From: Rufibacter roseolus
Lineage (GTDB): Bacteria > Bacteroidota > Bacteroidia > Cytophagales > Hymenobacteraceae
Length of the DNA: 64,000 nucleotides
Reading direction: 5' to 3'
NCBI RefSeq assembly: GCF_017916365.1
Contig: NZ_JAFMSU010000003.1
Location: forward strand, 620,001 to 684,000
Under the pieces are notes generated by a model. The model searched no databases. It was not told where the DNA came from and saw only the letters and a program-made list of their open reading frames with translations. This document shows positions 44,798 through 53,409 of this stretch, piece by piece. A program made the translations under genes and the position numbers. Positions within the stretch are counted from its first letter, which is position 1, and the number at the start of each line of letters is the position of its first letter.

Positions 44798-45022
44798 CTT
44801 ACCGATGGTGGAAAAGAAGATGCTTGACGCTATTTGAAAAACCATTTTTAAAGGAATTCGGTCCAGAAGAACAGAAGTGAAATTCTTCTGGCTTCACATG
44901 CGTTATGGAGAAAACTGCCTTTAAACAGAGAATCCACCGTTTGGGCGTTTGCCGTACATACAGACGCCAGATGAATCAGGCTTAGTTTATCAGAAAGAGT
45001 CTATTCTTCCTATTTTATCCTT

Positions 45023-45601
45023 ATGAAACGCATCGTATTGCTATATTCCGTTTTGCTTCTGGCGCTGCTCAGTTGCCAGCGGGCCGCTCCTAAAGTAAGC
45101 CAGGAAAGTCAAGTTCCGCCCATGGTAACCACCCAGCAAAAGGCTGGCGACCCGCAGCACGCCAAGAACCCGTACTATTCCCGCACCGATACCACCAAAC
45201 TGCACGTCTCAGACGCCGAATGGAAAAAGGTGCTCCCCAATGAGGTGTACCACGTCTCCCGGAAGAAGGGCACCGAGATGGCTTTCAGCGGCAAGCTCTG
45301 GAATTTCACGGGCCGCGGCACTTACTACTGCGCGGCCTGCGGAAACAAACTCTTCAAGTCAGATGCCAAGTTTGCGAGCGATTGCGGCTGGCCCAGTTTC
45401 TTTGAGACCATAAGAAAGAACGCCGTTATTTACCAGGAAGACCACACCTACGGCATGGAACGCATTGAGGTGCTCTGCGGCCGTTGCGACGGGCACCTGG
45501 GTCATCTTTTCGATGATGGCCCCGCACCTACCGGCAAGCGCTACTGCATGAACTCCATCGCGCTGGACTTTGAACCGGCCGCCGGTTTGCAGGTAAACTA
45601 A
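45023..45601 (+). CDS. msrB: Peptide-methionine (R)-S-oxide reductase, lipoprotein form
   Basis: The 192-residue protein starts with a lipoprotein signal, LLALLSC with the lipidated Cys18, so it is tethered to a membrane outside the cytoplasm. The MsrB domain covers about 60-187: two zinc CxxC pairs (Cys103/106 in YYCAACG and Cys152/155 in LCGRCDGHLGH), the possible resolving Cys121 in DCGWPSF and the catalytic Cys175 in RYCMNSIAL. It repairs oxidised methionine in exported proteins. A terminator at 45620-45652 follows. The 225-base upstream region holds no clear promoter box. Confidence 0.93.
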   Translation: MKRIVLLYSVLLLALLSCQRAAPKVSQESQVPPMVTTQQKAGDPQHAKNPYYSRTDTTKLHVSDAEWKKVLPNEVYHVSRKKGTEMAFSGKLWNFTGRGTYYCAACGNKLFKSDAKFASDCGWPSFFETIRKNAVIYQEDHTYGMERIEVLCGRCDGHLGHLFDDGPAPTGKRYCMNSIALDFEPAAGLQVN

Positions 45602-45619
45602 CCCTTCTAAACCCTTCTG

Positions 45620-45652
45620 GAAACTCCGCAGTCTGCCCGGCTGCGGAGTTTC
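45620..45652 (+). terminator. Terminator after msrB
   Basis: Arms of 12 bases (GAAACTCCGCAG) with a 9-base loop, followed by TGTTTT. It abuts a decayed palindrome copy. Confidence 0.8.
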
Positions 45653-45691
45653 TGTTTTCAGCCTGTTTTGGGAAAATCGGCTTGAAAACAG
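45652..45691. repeat. Decayed copy of the dispersed palindrome
   Basis: CTGTTTTCAGCCTGTTTTGG then GAAAATCGGCTTGAAAACAG; the outer CTGTTTT/AAAACAG also pair. Confidence 0.65.
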
Positions 45692-45794
45692 ATAGCCTAA
45701 ATAGGATTTTCATAAACCCCCTTGGCTTGTGCTCCGTTAAATAAATTTCCGGCCGGGCCGGAAAACACATGCACCAACCCTACAACACGACCAC

Positions 45795-46661
45795 ATGAAA
45801 CGAAACCCCCATCTTTATCTGTGGCCAATTCTGGCACTACCCATCGCCTTTGTTTTCAGCAGTTACTACCCTGCCAAGGCCCCTGAGAATACGTCTGTGA
45901 AGGTCGCAGGAACCAGCACCCTCACCCATCTGGCCAAGTTGCCCGGCGCTGTGGTGGAAAGCTCCGGGCTGGAACTCGCCGATAAGCCTAATACCTACTG
46001 GACCCACAACGATGCCGGCAACGCGCCCATTCTCTACAAGATCAATGAGCAAGGCAAACTGCTGCAGGAAGTGACCATCCAGGGTGCCACCAACACCGAT
46101 TGGGAAGACCTGGCCGAGGATAACCAGGGCAACCTCTACATAGGTGACATGGGCAACAACAGCAACAAACGCAAAGACCTGTGCATCTACAAAGTATCGT
46201 TGAAGAATGGGTTTAAGGCGCAGCAGATCAAGTTCACCTATGAAGACCTACCGGCCGGGAAAATAGCCAAGGAAAACCGCAACTTTGACTGTGAGGCGTT
46301 CTTCTGGCAAAACGGCAAACTGTACCTAATCTCCAAAGACCGTGGTGCGGAGCGCACCGCCAAACTGTATGTCCTCCCTGATGACGGTGGCACCCATACC
46401 GCCCGCCTGCTGAGCAAGAAAGAACTGAATGGCCTGGTCACCTCTGCTGACCTCAGCCCCGACGGGCGTCACCTGGCAGTACTGACTTATGGAAAATTGT
46501 ACCTATACCCGGTAGCCAAAGGCTCTACCCAGTTCTTCTCCCAGGCACCCAAAGTCCTGGATTTGCCCGCCATTGGTCAGGCCGAGGCCGTTCTTTTCAA
46601 AGATAACCAGCACCTGGTCATCACCAACGAGGAAGGAAACCTCTACAGATACGCCTTGTAA
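45795..46661 (+). CDS. Exported beta-propeller-like protein of unknown function
   Basis: The 288-residue product has an N-terminal hydrophobic anchor or signal peptide (about 8-28). It is followed by repeated strand-like blades: YWTHNDAGNAPILYKINEQG, WEDLAEDNQGNLYIGDMGNN and GLVTSADLSPDGRHLAVLTY. The repeats of Asp/Asn-Gly-x-Leu-Tyr suggest a beta-propeller like those of SMP-30/phytase-like proteins. I do not know the family's function. It is a single gene, convergent with lgt, and shares the strong terminator at 46695-46738. A role as a cell-surface or periplasmic esterase-like protein would be a guess. Confidence 0.65.
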   Translation: MKRNPHLYLWPILALPIAFVFSSYYPAKAPENTSVKVAGTSTLTHLAKLPGAVVESSGLELADKPNTYWTHNDAGNAPILYKINEQGKLLQEVTIQGATNTDWEDLAEDNQGNLYIGDMGNNSNKRKDLCIYKVSLKNGFKAQQIKFTYEDLPAGKIAKENRNFDCEAFFWQNGKLYLISKDRGAERTAKLYVLPDDGGTHTARLLSKKELNGLVTSADLSPDGRHLAVLTYGKLYLYPVAKGSTQFFSQAPKVLDLPAIGQAEAVLFKDNQHLVITNEEGNLYRYAL

Positions 46662-46694
46662 CGAATTGCCCACTCAAGGATAGAAAACCCATAA

Positions 46695-46738
46695 AAACGC
46701 CGGGGCCTCGCAAGTGTACTTGCGAGGCCCCGGCGTTT
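46695..46738. terminator. Bidirectional terminator between convergent genes
   Basis: Arms of 21 bases (AAACGCCGGGGCCTCGCAAGT is cut here to its core CGCCGGGGCCTCGC) around GT, with A/T-rich ends on both strands. It serves the propeller gene and lgt. Confidence 0.9.
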
Positions 46739-46773
46739 AAAGCCTATTATAAAGAAAAGAAGCTTAAAACCGC
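46735..46773. repeat. Decayed copy of the dispersed palindrome
   Basis: Minus strand GCGGTTTTAAGCTTCTTTTC then TTTATAATAGGC and TTTAAAC. It touches the lgt stop codon and merges into the terminator stem. Confidence 0.55.
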
Positions 46774-47603
46774 TAAACTTTCACCGGTCGGCTGGGTTGG
46801 CGCGGCTGTTTCATGGCGTAGAACAGTACCACAATGCCCACCAGCACCAGCGGGATGCTCAGCCACTGGCCCATGTTCAATGGCAGGGCGTTTTCAAACT
46901 CCTCCTGATTTTCTTTCAGGAACTCCACCAGGAAACGGAATGAGAAAAGCAAGGTCACAAACAACCCGAATAAAAGTCCGCGTACCTGGCCCGCTCCTCT
47001 TTTCCATAGCGTATATAGCAGTATAAACAGGAAAATACAGAAAAGGCTCTCGTACAGCTGCGTAGGATGGCGCGGGTCTACGTAGGCCGGCACTCCGTTG
47101 AACAGTTCGTTGTTGCGCACAAACTTGAATGCCCAGGCCACATCGCTGGGCCGCCCGATGATCTCTGAGTTCATGAGGTTCCCCAGCCTGATGCAGGCGC
47201 CGCCCAGCGCGGTCACAATCACAATGCGGTCCAGAACCCACAGGTAATCGAACTTATATTTGCGGCAGAACAGATACAGTGACAGCAGAATACCAATGGT
47301 ACCGCCGTGGCTGGCCAGACCGCCTTCCCAGATTTTAAAAATTTCCAGGGGGTTAGACAGGTAATACACCGGATCATAGAAAAGGCAATGCCCCAGGCGC
47401 GCACCAATCACGGTCCCAATGATCATGTACATGGTCAGGATGTCCACGTCTTCATCGGTGCGGCCGTCTTTGCGGTAGATGTATTTCTCAATAGGCTGCG
47501 TGAGCACAAAAGCCATCGCGAAGAGCAAACCATACCAGCGTACCGTCACCGGCCCAAGGGAAAAAATATCGGGGGAAACGTCCCAGGTGATAAAATTCAG
47601 CAT
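46773..47603 (-). CDS. lgt: Prolipoprotein diacylglyceryl transferase
   Basis: The enzyme adds diacylglycerol to the lipobox cysteine of prelipoproteins. Typical parts are VRWYGLLFAMAFVLT, GARLGHCLFYDPVYYL with GGLASHGGTIG (the Lgt signature, including the essential His and Arg), GNLMNSEIIGRP and HPTQLYESL. Seven membrane helices fit. I start the gene at the ATG at 47603 (MLNFITWDVSP), which matches the usual family start; the open frame runs 19 codons further upstream without conserved sequence. It is convergent with the propeller gene and 194 bases from the divergent ferredoxin reductase. Confidence 0.95.
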   Translation of the reverse strand: MLNFITWDVSPDIFSLGPVTVRWYGLLFAMAFVLTQPIEKYIYRKDGRTDEDVDILTMYMIIGTVIGARLGHCLFYDPVYYLSNPLEIFKIWEGGLASHGGTIGILLSLYLFCRKYKFDYLWVLDRIVIVTALGGACIRLGNLMNSEIIGRPSDVAWAFKFVRNNELFNGVPAYVDPRHPTQLYESLFCIFLFILLYTLWKRGAGQVRGLLFGLFVTLLFSFRFLVEFLKENQEEFENALPLNMGQWLSIPLVLVGIVVLFYAMKQPRQPSRPVKV

Positions 47604-47797
47604 GTAAAACAGGTTAGAGGGGCTAAAATTACAATTTAATCTAGGAGTGGCAAGAATCACTTCTGCTTCTGAGGAAACACTTTACCCGAAAATGATGTTA
47701 CTTTGTGGGCGCAAACCATAAAGTGTAACGTTTGCGCACCACCTATATTGGCGGAAAAGCAGAAGCCAGACTGCCTGTGTGAATTACTATACCATTT

Positions 47798-48811
47798 ATG
47801 TCAACTGTAACTACTGATATCTGTATTATTGGCGCCGGGCCGGTTGGGCTTTTTGCCGTGTTTGAAGCAGGTCTTCTTAAAATGAAATGCCACGTGGTAG
47901 ACGCCTTGCCTCAGGTGGGCGGCCAGCTTTCAGAGATCTACCCCAAGAAACCCATCTATGACATCCCGGGCTTCCCGTCCATCCTAGCCGGCGACCTGAT
48001 CAAGAACCAGATGGAGCAGATCGCTCCTTTCCACCCTACCTTCACCCTGGGCGAGCGCGTAGAGGACCTGGAGAAACTGGAAGATGGTTCTTTCAGACTG
48101 GTGACAAACGAAGGAACTGAGATCCATTGCAAGGTGGTGGTGATTGCCGGCGGCCTGGGTTCTTTTGAGCCCCGCAAACCAGCCATTGACAACCTGGCCA
48201 ACTTTGAAGGCGGCAAAGGCGTGAACTACATGATCCTGGACCCAGAGCACTACCGTGACAAGCGTGTGGTACTGGCCGGCGGTGGTGACTCTGCCCTGGA
48301 CTGGGCCATTTACCTGGCCGATGTTGCCAAAGAACTTACCCTGGTACACCGGGGTACCACCTTCAGAGGCGCCCCGGAATCTGCCGAGAAAGTGGCCAGC
48401 CTGGCCGAGGAAGGCCACATGCGCCTGCTCCTGAAATCTAACGTAACCGAGGTACACGGCAACGGCCAACTCAAAGCAGTTACCCTGGCCCCCGATGGAG
48501 CCGAGCCGTACCAGATTGAAACGGATTACTTTATCCCGCTCTTCGGGTTGGTGCCTAAGTTGGGGCCGCTGGAGAACTGGGGTCTGGAACTGGAGAAATC
48601 AGCCATTGTGGTGAACACCGTGGATTACAGCACCAACATACCTGGCATCTATGCCATCGGGGATATCAACACGTACCCGGGCAAGCTGAAGCTGATTCTG
48701 TGCGGTTACCATGAGGCCGCCCTTATGGCCCAGAGCGCTTACTCCCACATTTACCCAGACAAGAAATTCGTTTTGAAATACACTACCGTAAACGGAGTGC
48801 CAACCCTGTAA
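47798..48811 (+). CDS. Ferredoxin-NADP reductase, thioredoxin-reductase-like (type 2)
   Basis: The 337-residue flavoprotein has the FAD motif CIIGAGPVGLFAVFEAG, the NADPH motif VVLAGGGDSALDWAIYL near residue 155, and IPGIYAIGDINTYPGKL near the end. There is no CxxC redox pair between them, which separates it from thioredoxin reductase and places it with YumC-type ferredoxin-NADP reductases. The next gene, 4 bases on, is a [2Fe-2S] ferredoxin, the natural partner. Together they carry electrons between NADPH and iron-sulfur acceptors in the cytoplasm. The start at MSTVTTDICIIG fits the family. No sure promoter is seen. Confidence 0.92.
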   Translation: MSTVTTDICIIGAGPVGLFAVFEAGLLKMKCHVVDALPQVGGQLSEIYPKKPIYDIPGFPSILAGDLIKNQMEQIAPFHPTFTLGERVEDLEKLEDGSFRLVTNEGTEIHCKVVVIAGGLGSFEPRKPAIDNLANFEGGKGVNYMILDPEHYRDKRVVLAGGGDSALDWAIYLADVAKELTLVHRGTTFRGAPESAEKVASLAEEGHMRLLLKSNVTEVHGNGQLKAVTLAPDGAEPYQIETDYFIPLFGLVPKLGPLENWGLELEKSAIVVNTVDYSTNIPGIYAIGDINTYPGKLKLILCGYHEAALMAQSAYSHIYPDKKFVLKYTTVNGVPTL

Positions 48812-48815
48812 CAAC

Positions 48816-49139
48816 ATGCAAGAAGACATCACCGTTTATGTAGAGAACCAAGCCGGCGAGCGCGTGGCCGTTCCCGTACCCACAGACATGGGCCTGAGCC
48901 TGATGGAAGCCTTGAAAGCGAACGAGTTCGATATCCTGGCTACCTGCGGCGGCATGGCCCTGTGTGCTACCTGCCACGTGGAACTCCTGGAGGCCCCGGC
49001 CCTGCCTGAGCCCTCAGACGATGAACTCTACATGCTAGAGAACCTGCCCAACCTGCGCGATGGCAGCCGCCTCTCTTGCCAGATAAGGGTTACCCCTGAG
49101 TTAGACGGAATGGTCCTGCGGGTGATGTCTGATCACTAA
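48816..49139 (+). CDS. [2Fe-2S] ferredoxin, adrenodoxin type
   Basis: A 107-residue ferredoxin with the cluster ligands Cys44, Cys50, Cys53 (LATCGGMALCATCHVELLE) and Cys88 (SRLSCQIRV), the Cys-x5-Cys-x2-Cys pattern of adrenodoxin/ISC-type ferredoxins. The acidic stretch PEPSDDELYMLEN between them is usual for partner binding. It follows the ferredoxin reductase after 4 bases, so both are made together. The absence of hsc/isc genes here suggests a redox-chain role rather than cluster assembly. A hairpin at 49159-49199 ends the operon. Confidence 0.93.
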   Translation: MQEDITVYVENQAGERVAVPVPTDMGLSLMEALKANEFDILATCGGMALCATCHVELLEAPALPEPSDDELYMLENLPNLRDGSRLSCQIRVTPELDGMVLRVMSDH

Positions 49140-49158
49140 GAAGTACACTCCTTTTACT

Positions 49159-49199
49159 GAAGCCCCGGCCGATGCATCTCCTGCATTTGTCGGGGCTTC
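49159..49199 (+). terminator. Terminator after the ferredoxin gene
   Basis: GAAGCCCCG and CGGGGCTTC close a stem with a further inner ATGCA pairing, then TCTGTTTT. Confidence 0.7.
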
Positions 49200-49202
49200 T
49201 CT

Positions 49203-49236
49203 GTTTTAGGGCTATTCTGCGAAAAATGGATCAAAA
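49203..49236. repeat. Decayed copy of the dispersed palindrome
   Basis: GTTTTAGGGCTATTCTGCGA then AAAATGGATCAAAAC, directly after the ferredoxin terminator. Confidence 0.55.
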
Positions 49237-49430
49237 CCAAACGATTACTAATAACTTACTTGTCTCTAAATAGGAATTTTCTTTTTCAACGCTTAGCTTT
49301 TTATGGCTTCGACACAAATTTTTAATTATTTCCTCTAACCTACTTTGCATAATATTTCACCCAAAGTTGTACCTTGAGGAAAATTAAGAAAAGTAGATAT
49401 ATAAAATATTTTATACTAAAAAACTTCACA

Positions 49431-50195
49431 ATGCCACTTACTGCTTTTGAAGAAGCGCAAAGAATCTGGAAACAAATCTCAAAAGAAGCTACCGTTCCCG
49501 AGCTAAGATTTGACCTGAAAGTGCGTAGAAAGCTCTTGAACATCTTTCAGGTAGGAGATTACTATCACTACATTTTCAACTGCCACGAAGCCAAGGTAGA
49601 CTTTGTGCACGACAATGTATTGTCTGTTTTGGGCTATGCCCCTGAGGAGGTTACGGTCCCATTCATCCTTGACAAAATTCACCCCGATGACCTGGTCTGG
49701 TTTCTAAATTATGAAGAGGCGGCCAAGGATTTCTTACTTAGTTTACCGCCAGACAGAAGCCTCAAGTACAAGATACGCTACGATTACCGGCTCAAGAAGG
49801 CCAACGGCGAGTACCTCCGCATTCTTCAGCAGGCCCTGCCTATCCAGGTAGATGCTTCTGGAGGGGTGTTGCGGACCTTGGGGGTGCACACAGACATCTC
49901 GCACCTGAAGAAAGAAGGCATACCCGTGCTTTCCTACATCGGGTTGCAGGGGGAGCCCTCTTACATCAACGTCCACGCCAAGAACATTTTCTCCCCAGAC
50001 CGCGACCTGCTAAGCAAAAGGGAAAAAGAGATTCTGTCTCTGCTCATTGCCGGGTTCCCCAGTTCCCAGATCAGTGAGAAGTTGTACATCAGTCAGCACA
50101 CCGTGAATACGCATCGCAAGAACATGCTGGCCAAAACCGGGGCTGCCAGTACCTCAGAACTAATTGCAAGGGCAGTGCGGGAAGGTTGGTTATAG
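49431..50195 (+). CDS. PAS-LuxR transcriptional regulator
   Basis: The protein has about 254 residues when started at the ATG of MPLTAFEEAQ; a TTG start 19 codons upstream would add a basic stretch. Residues about 55-170 form a PAS sensor (VDFVHDNVLSVLGYAPEEV, IHPDDLVWFL, then GVLRTLGVHTDISHL as PAC region). Residues about 190-245 are a LuxR helix-turn-helix: LSKREKEILSLLIAGFPSSQ and ISQHTVNTHRKNMLAKTG. There is no receiver domain, so it senses its signal directly. It precedes the TonB receptors by about 370 bases and may regulate them, which is a guess. Confidence 0.85.
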   Translation: MPLTAFEEAQRIWKQISKEATVPELRFDLKVRRKLLNIFQVGDYYHYIFNCHEAKVDFVHDNVLSVLGYAPEEVTVPFILDKIHPDDLVWFLNYEEAAKDFLLSLPPDRSLKYKIRYDYRLKKANGEYLRILQQALPIQVDASGGVLRTLGVHTDISHLKKEGIPVLSYIGLQGEPSYINVHAKNIFSPDRDLLSKREKEILSLLIAGFPSSQISEKLYISQHTVNTHRKNMLAKTGAASTSELIARAVREGWL

Positions 50196-50518
50196 GCTGG
50201 CGATGCCTTTCAGTTAATCTTGTTTTTCATCTCTTTTCCAGAAATCAGCCCAGTAACAAGGCCAGATGGTTATCCTTTGGGATTAACCTATCCGCGTCCT
50301 TTCCTTCTGGACTAAACACTGCCCGCAAACAACTAACCTTCTGACACTTATCCCTTAAAAGCCTTTGGTGAAAATGTTAAGGTTCTGTTAAAAACCTTCT
50401 TTTTGTTTTTGGGGCTGTAATAATCACCGGGGCGGGCATACTAATGCTTCAACTGAATAAATACTGATGCGCTGCGAACTGCCTTCAACCTTTATCTCTG
50501 GCACCGCAAATCATTAAG
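50196..50518. other. Intergenic region upstream of the first TonB receptor
   Basis: This holds a faint trace of the dispersed palindrome just after the regulator gene (CTTTTCCAGAAATCAGCCC near 50233-50252) and otherwise nothing I can name. Confidence 0.4.
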
Positions 50519-50526
50519 TACCTTTG
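50519..50526 (+). promoter_or_regulatory. -7 box for the first TonB receptor
   Basis: TACCTTTG fits TAnnTTTG and lies 37 bases before the ATG at 50563; the longer frame starting at 50524 would begin inside it. The -33 part is weak. Confidence 0.5.
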
Positions 50527-50562
50527 TCAGCCGCAAAAGCAATTACCTTCTCTAAACTCTGT

Positions 50563-53097
50563 ATGAAAAAACTTCTGCTCTTAACCTTGTTAAGCTGCGC
50601 CTCGTCTGCCCCGCTTTGGGCGCAGAACCCAGTCAATTCTCCCCGTCCACAGGCAGCGCCCGCTGGGGCTGCTGGAGCCATTACCCAAGTTGCCCAGGGA
50701 ACCGGTAAAATCACCGGAACCATTGTAGATTCAATCTCCGGCAAGCCCGTAGAGTTTGCCACCATCGCGTTGATCAATGCAGCCAACGGCAAAACAGTAG
50801 ACGGTACCGTCACCAATGAGAAAGGCCATTTCTCGCTGAACCGGGTAGCCAATGGCACCTATACCCTTAACATCAGCTTCATTGGCTACGAAACCAAGGA
50901 ACTGAAGAACATCACCATCTCCGCTAATGACCAGGAAGCGAACCTGAACCGCGTACAACTAAGCGGCTCGCAGACCAGGCTGCAGGAGGTGACTGTAGTA
51001 GGCGAAAAGCCTTTGATTGAAGACAAAGTGGACCGCATGGTCTACAACGCCGAAAAAGACATCACTAATGCCGGGGGTACCGCTGCCGATGTGATGCAGA
51101 AGGTACCTTCCGTGTCTCTGGACCAGGACGGCAATATTCAGATGCGCGGTTCCTCTAACGTGCGGGTGCTTATCAACGGCAAACCTTCTACGGTAATGGC
51201 CGGTAGCGTAGCCGATGCCTTGAAGCAGATCCCTGCGGATGTGATCAAGACCGTGGAGATCATCACCAGCCCCTCAGCGAAGTATGACGCCGAAGGAACC
51301 GCTGGTATTGTGAACATCGTCACGAAGAAAAACAGCCTGCAGGGCGTAACCGGATCGGTGACATTGACCGGCGGTACCCGCGCCAGCAACGGCAACGGCA
51401 ACATAGGCATCAAGCACGGGAAACTGGGCATTAACGTGAATGCGGGCGTGAACCGCTTCTACAGCAAAGGCGCCATGAACATCAACCAGATGAACCAAAG
51501 CCGGGATCAGAATACAGGTCAGGTATTTGAGAACAATGTGGCTCAGGTAGGTACCAGTACCGTAGACGGCATGTTCGGGTTTGGTCAGTTAGGCCTGGAG
51601 TACGACCTGGACGAGAAGAACAGTCTGGCAGCGGGCATAAGGGTGAATACCGGTTCCTTCAAGATGCGTTCCCATCAATCGGCCACGAACACCATGGCGG
51701 GGCAAAATGATGCCGGCACTAGCTTTGGCGAACCCACGCTGGTGGATGAATACAACCTGTCCATGAAGAACAACAACCAACGGTTGAGCATGGACCTGAA
51801 CCTGGACTATACGCACCTCTTCAAAAAGCCGCAGCAGGAACTTACTTTATTGGCGCTCTACAGCCAAACCGACCAGGACAACAGCGTAAACCAGACCCGG
51901 TACGAGGTGGAAGGTCCTTTGCGCTCTACCCTGCTCAATGAAAACGAAGGACTGAACAAGGAACTTACCTTCCAGGCCGACTACGCGCACCCCATGCCTA
52001 AGAATACCCTGCTGGAAGTTGGGGCCAAAGGCATTCTGCGTGATGTTTCCAGTGAGTCTTTGTATAACGGCTCTGGCCAGAACAGCGGCTTCTCTTATGA
52101 CCAGAACGTGATTGCTTCTTATCTGTCTTACGGCTTCAACCTGAACAAGAAAACCCAGGTGAAGTTTGGCGGACGCTATGAGTACACCGACGTGGCCGGG
52201 AATTTTGCGAACCCAGAGCAGGACTTCACCACGAACTACGACAACTTCATCCCGAACATCACCTTGGCCTATGACCTGAAGCCTAACATGAAGCTCCGGA
52301 CCTCGTTCACCCAGCGTATCCAGCGGCCGCAGTTGTTCTTCCTGAACCCGTACCGCCAGCAACAGGGACCAAACGTGATCGTGTACGGTAACCCAAGACT
52401 GGACGCTGAGTTAACCGATTCTTATGAGGTAAACTACAGCACCTTCTTCAAAACCACTTCCATCAACGTATCGGCGTACATGCGCGTCACTGACAACGCC
52501 ATTGAGTCTGTTTCTGATGTGGTGGATGAGATCACCTATGTGACCTTCAACAACATTGCCAAGAACAAGACTTACGGCACCAGTATCTCTGGCTCGACCA
52601 AGCCTATCCCGGCCTGGAACATCAACGGAAACCTAAACCTGTATTTTGTTGACTTGAACGCGCCTTTCGCCTCTAACTCGGGCTGGATGTACAACATCAA
52701 CGTGAGCTCAGGCTATACCTTCGGGAAAGGAATCAGCGCGCAGTTCTCCGGTGGTTTCAACTCAGACAGGGTTCAACTGCAAGGTATCGCTTCCTCTTTC
52801 TCTTACCACAACCTGGCTATCCGGAAAGAGCTGTTTGAGAAAAAAGGTGCGCTGAGCTTAGGCATGGACAACCCGTTTAGGGAAGCATTAAGATTTGAGA
52901 ATGAATTGTCTGGCAGAAGCATCACCTCTGGCCTGCCCTTCAGAACCGAGTCTCTGGTAACCCAGTACAACCGCGGCTTCAGATTAACCTTTGAATACCG
53001 CTTCGGGAAAATGCAGCAGCAAGGACCGCCTAAGCGCAAAAAATCTATCCGCAACGATGACGCCAAACAAGGCGACGGTGGCGGCGTGCAGAATTAA
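50563..53097 (+). CDS. TonB-dependent receptor-like outer membrane protein, paralogue 1
   Basis: The product of about 844 residues starts with a signal peptide (MKKLLLLTLLSCASSAPLWA). A carboxypeptidase-regulatory-like domain follows (GKITGTIVDSISGKPVEF to FIGYETKELK), then the plug (EKPLIEDKVDRMVYNAEK, MRGSSNVRVLINGKP, IITSPSAKYDAEGTAGI), then a 14-kb... beta-barrel-type C-terminal half of the OMP_b-brl_3 type. The last strand reads FRLTFEYRFGKM, followed by a basic tail with KKSIRNDDAK. The start is set at the Met before the signal peptide. Two more paralogues follow; the substrate is unknown and no SusD partner is present, so it is not a standard SusCD pair. Confidence 0.9.
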   Translation: MKKLLLLTLLSCASSAPLWAQNPVNSPRPQAAPAGAAGAITQVAQGTGKITGTIVDSISGKPVEFATIALINAANGKTVDGTVTNEKGHFSLNRVANGTYTLNISFIGYETKELKNITISANDQEANLNRVQLSGSQTRLQEVTVVGEKPLIEDKVDRMVYNAEKDITNAGGTAADVMQKVPSVSLDQDGNIQMRGSSNVRVLINGKPSTVMAGSVADALKQIPADVIKTVEIITSPSAKYDAEGTAGIVNIVTKKNSLQGVTGSVTLTGGTRASNGNGNIGIKHGKLGINVNAGVNRFYSKGAMNINQMNQSRDQNTGQVFENNVAQVGTSTVDGMFGFGQLGLEYDLDEKNSLAAGIRVNTGSFKMRSHQSATNTMAGQNDAGTSFGEPTLVDEYNLSMKNNNQRLSMDLNLDYTHLFKKPQQELTLLALYSQTDQDNSVNQTRYEVEGPLRSTLLNENEGLNKELTFQADYAHPMPKNTLLEVGAKGILRDVSSESLYNGSGQNSGFSYDQNVIASYLSYGFNLNKKTQVKFGGRYEYTDVAGNFANPEQDFTTNYDNFIPNITLAYDLKPNMKLRTSFTQRIQRPQLFFLNPYRQQQGPNVIVYGNPRLDAELTDSYEVNYSTFFKTTSINVSAYMRVTDNAIESVSDVVDEITYVTFNNIAKNKTYGTSISGSTKPIPAWNINGNLNLYFVDLNAPFASNSGWMYNINVSSGYTFGKGISAQFSGGFNSDRVQLQGIASSFSYHNLAIRKELFEKKGALSLGMDNPFREALRFENELSGRSITSGLPFRTESLVTQYNRGFRLTFEYRFGKMQQQGPPKRKKSIRNDDAKQGDGGGVQN

Positions 53098-53123
53098 ACT
53101 TTAGCCTCTGTGATAAAGGTAAA

Positions 53124-53159
53124 AAGGGCGATGGCTTCAAGGTCATCGCCCTTCTTTTT
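53124..53159 (+). terminator. Terminator after TonB receptor 1
   Basis: AAGGGCGATG and CATCGCCCTT with a 10-base loop, followed by CTTTTTT. Confidence 0.9.
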
Positions 53160-53166
53160 TGCCGTT

Positions 53167-53202
53167 CGTTTTAAGCCTGCTTCTGGAAAAAAAGCCCCTA
53201 AC
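53167..53202. repeat. Decayed copy of the dispersed palindrome
   Basis: CGTTTTAAGCCTGCTTCTGG then AAAAAAAGCCCCTAAC, just after the terminator of receptor 1. Confidence 0.65.
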
Positions 53203-53368
53203 TAGAGAAAGCCTCTTGCTATTTTTTCAATATATACTTCTTGTATATACAATTTGCCTTATATACTTCAGGTTGAATAATCATACTGCCTTAAAGCCCG
53301 AAGAATGCCTAAACTTTTAACCTTTATAAAATATTACAATCAAATATTCAATTCAATATTTAATCAAC

Positions 53369-53401
53369 AATCCTGAATAAGAGGCCTTCTTATTCAGGAT
53401 T
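53369..53401 (+). promoter_or_regulatory. Hairpin immediately upstream of a start codon
   Basis: AATCCTGAATAAGA and its exact complement (53388-53401) with a 5-base loop end 8 bases before the ATG at 53410. In RNA it would occlude the start region, so control of translation or attenuation is possible. Confidence 0.5.
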
Positions 53402-53409
53402 CCCCCGAC

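Noticed and set aside
47690..47720. Promoter-like TTACTTTG before the ferredoxin reductase
   Set aside because: It misses the A at the second position of TAnnTTTG and lies about 90 bases away without a -33 TTG.
50524..50562. Longer N-terminus for TonB receptor 1
   Set aside because: It would start within the TAnnTTTG box and put polar residues before the signal peptide.
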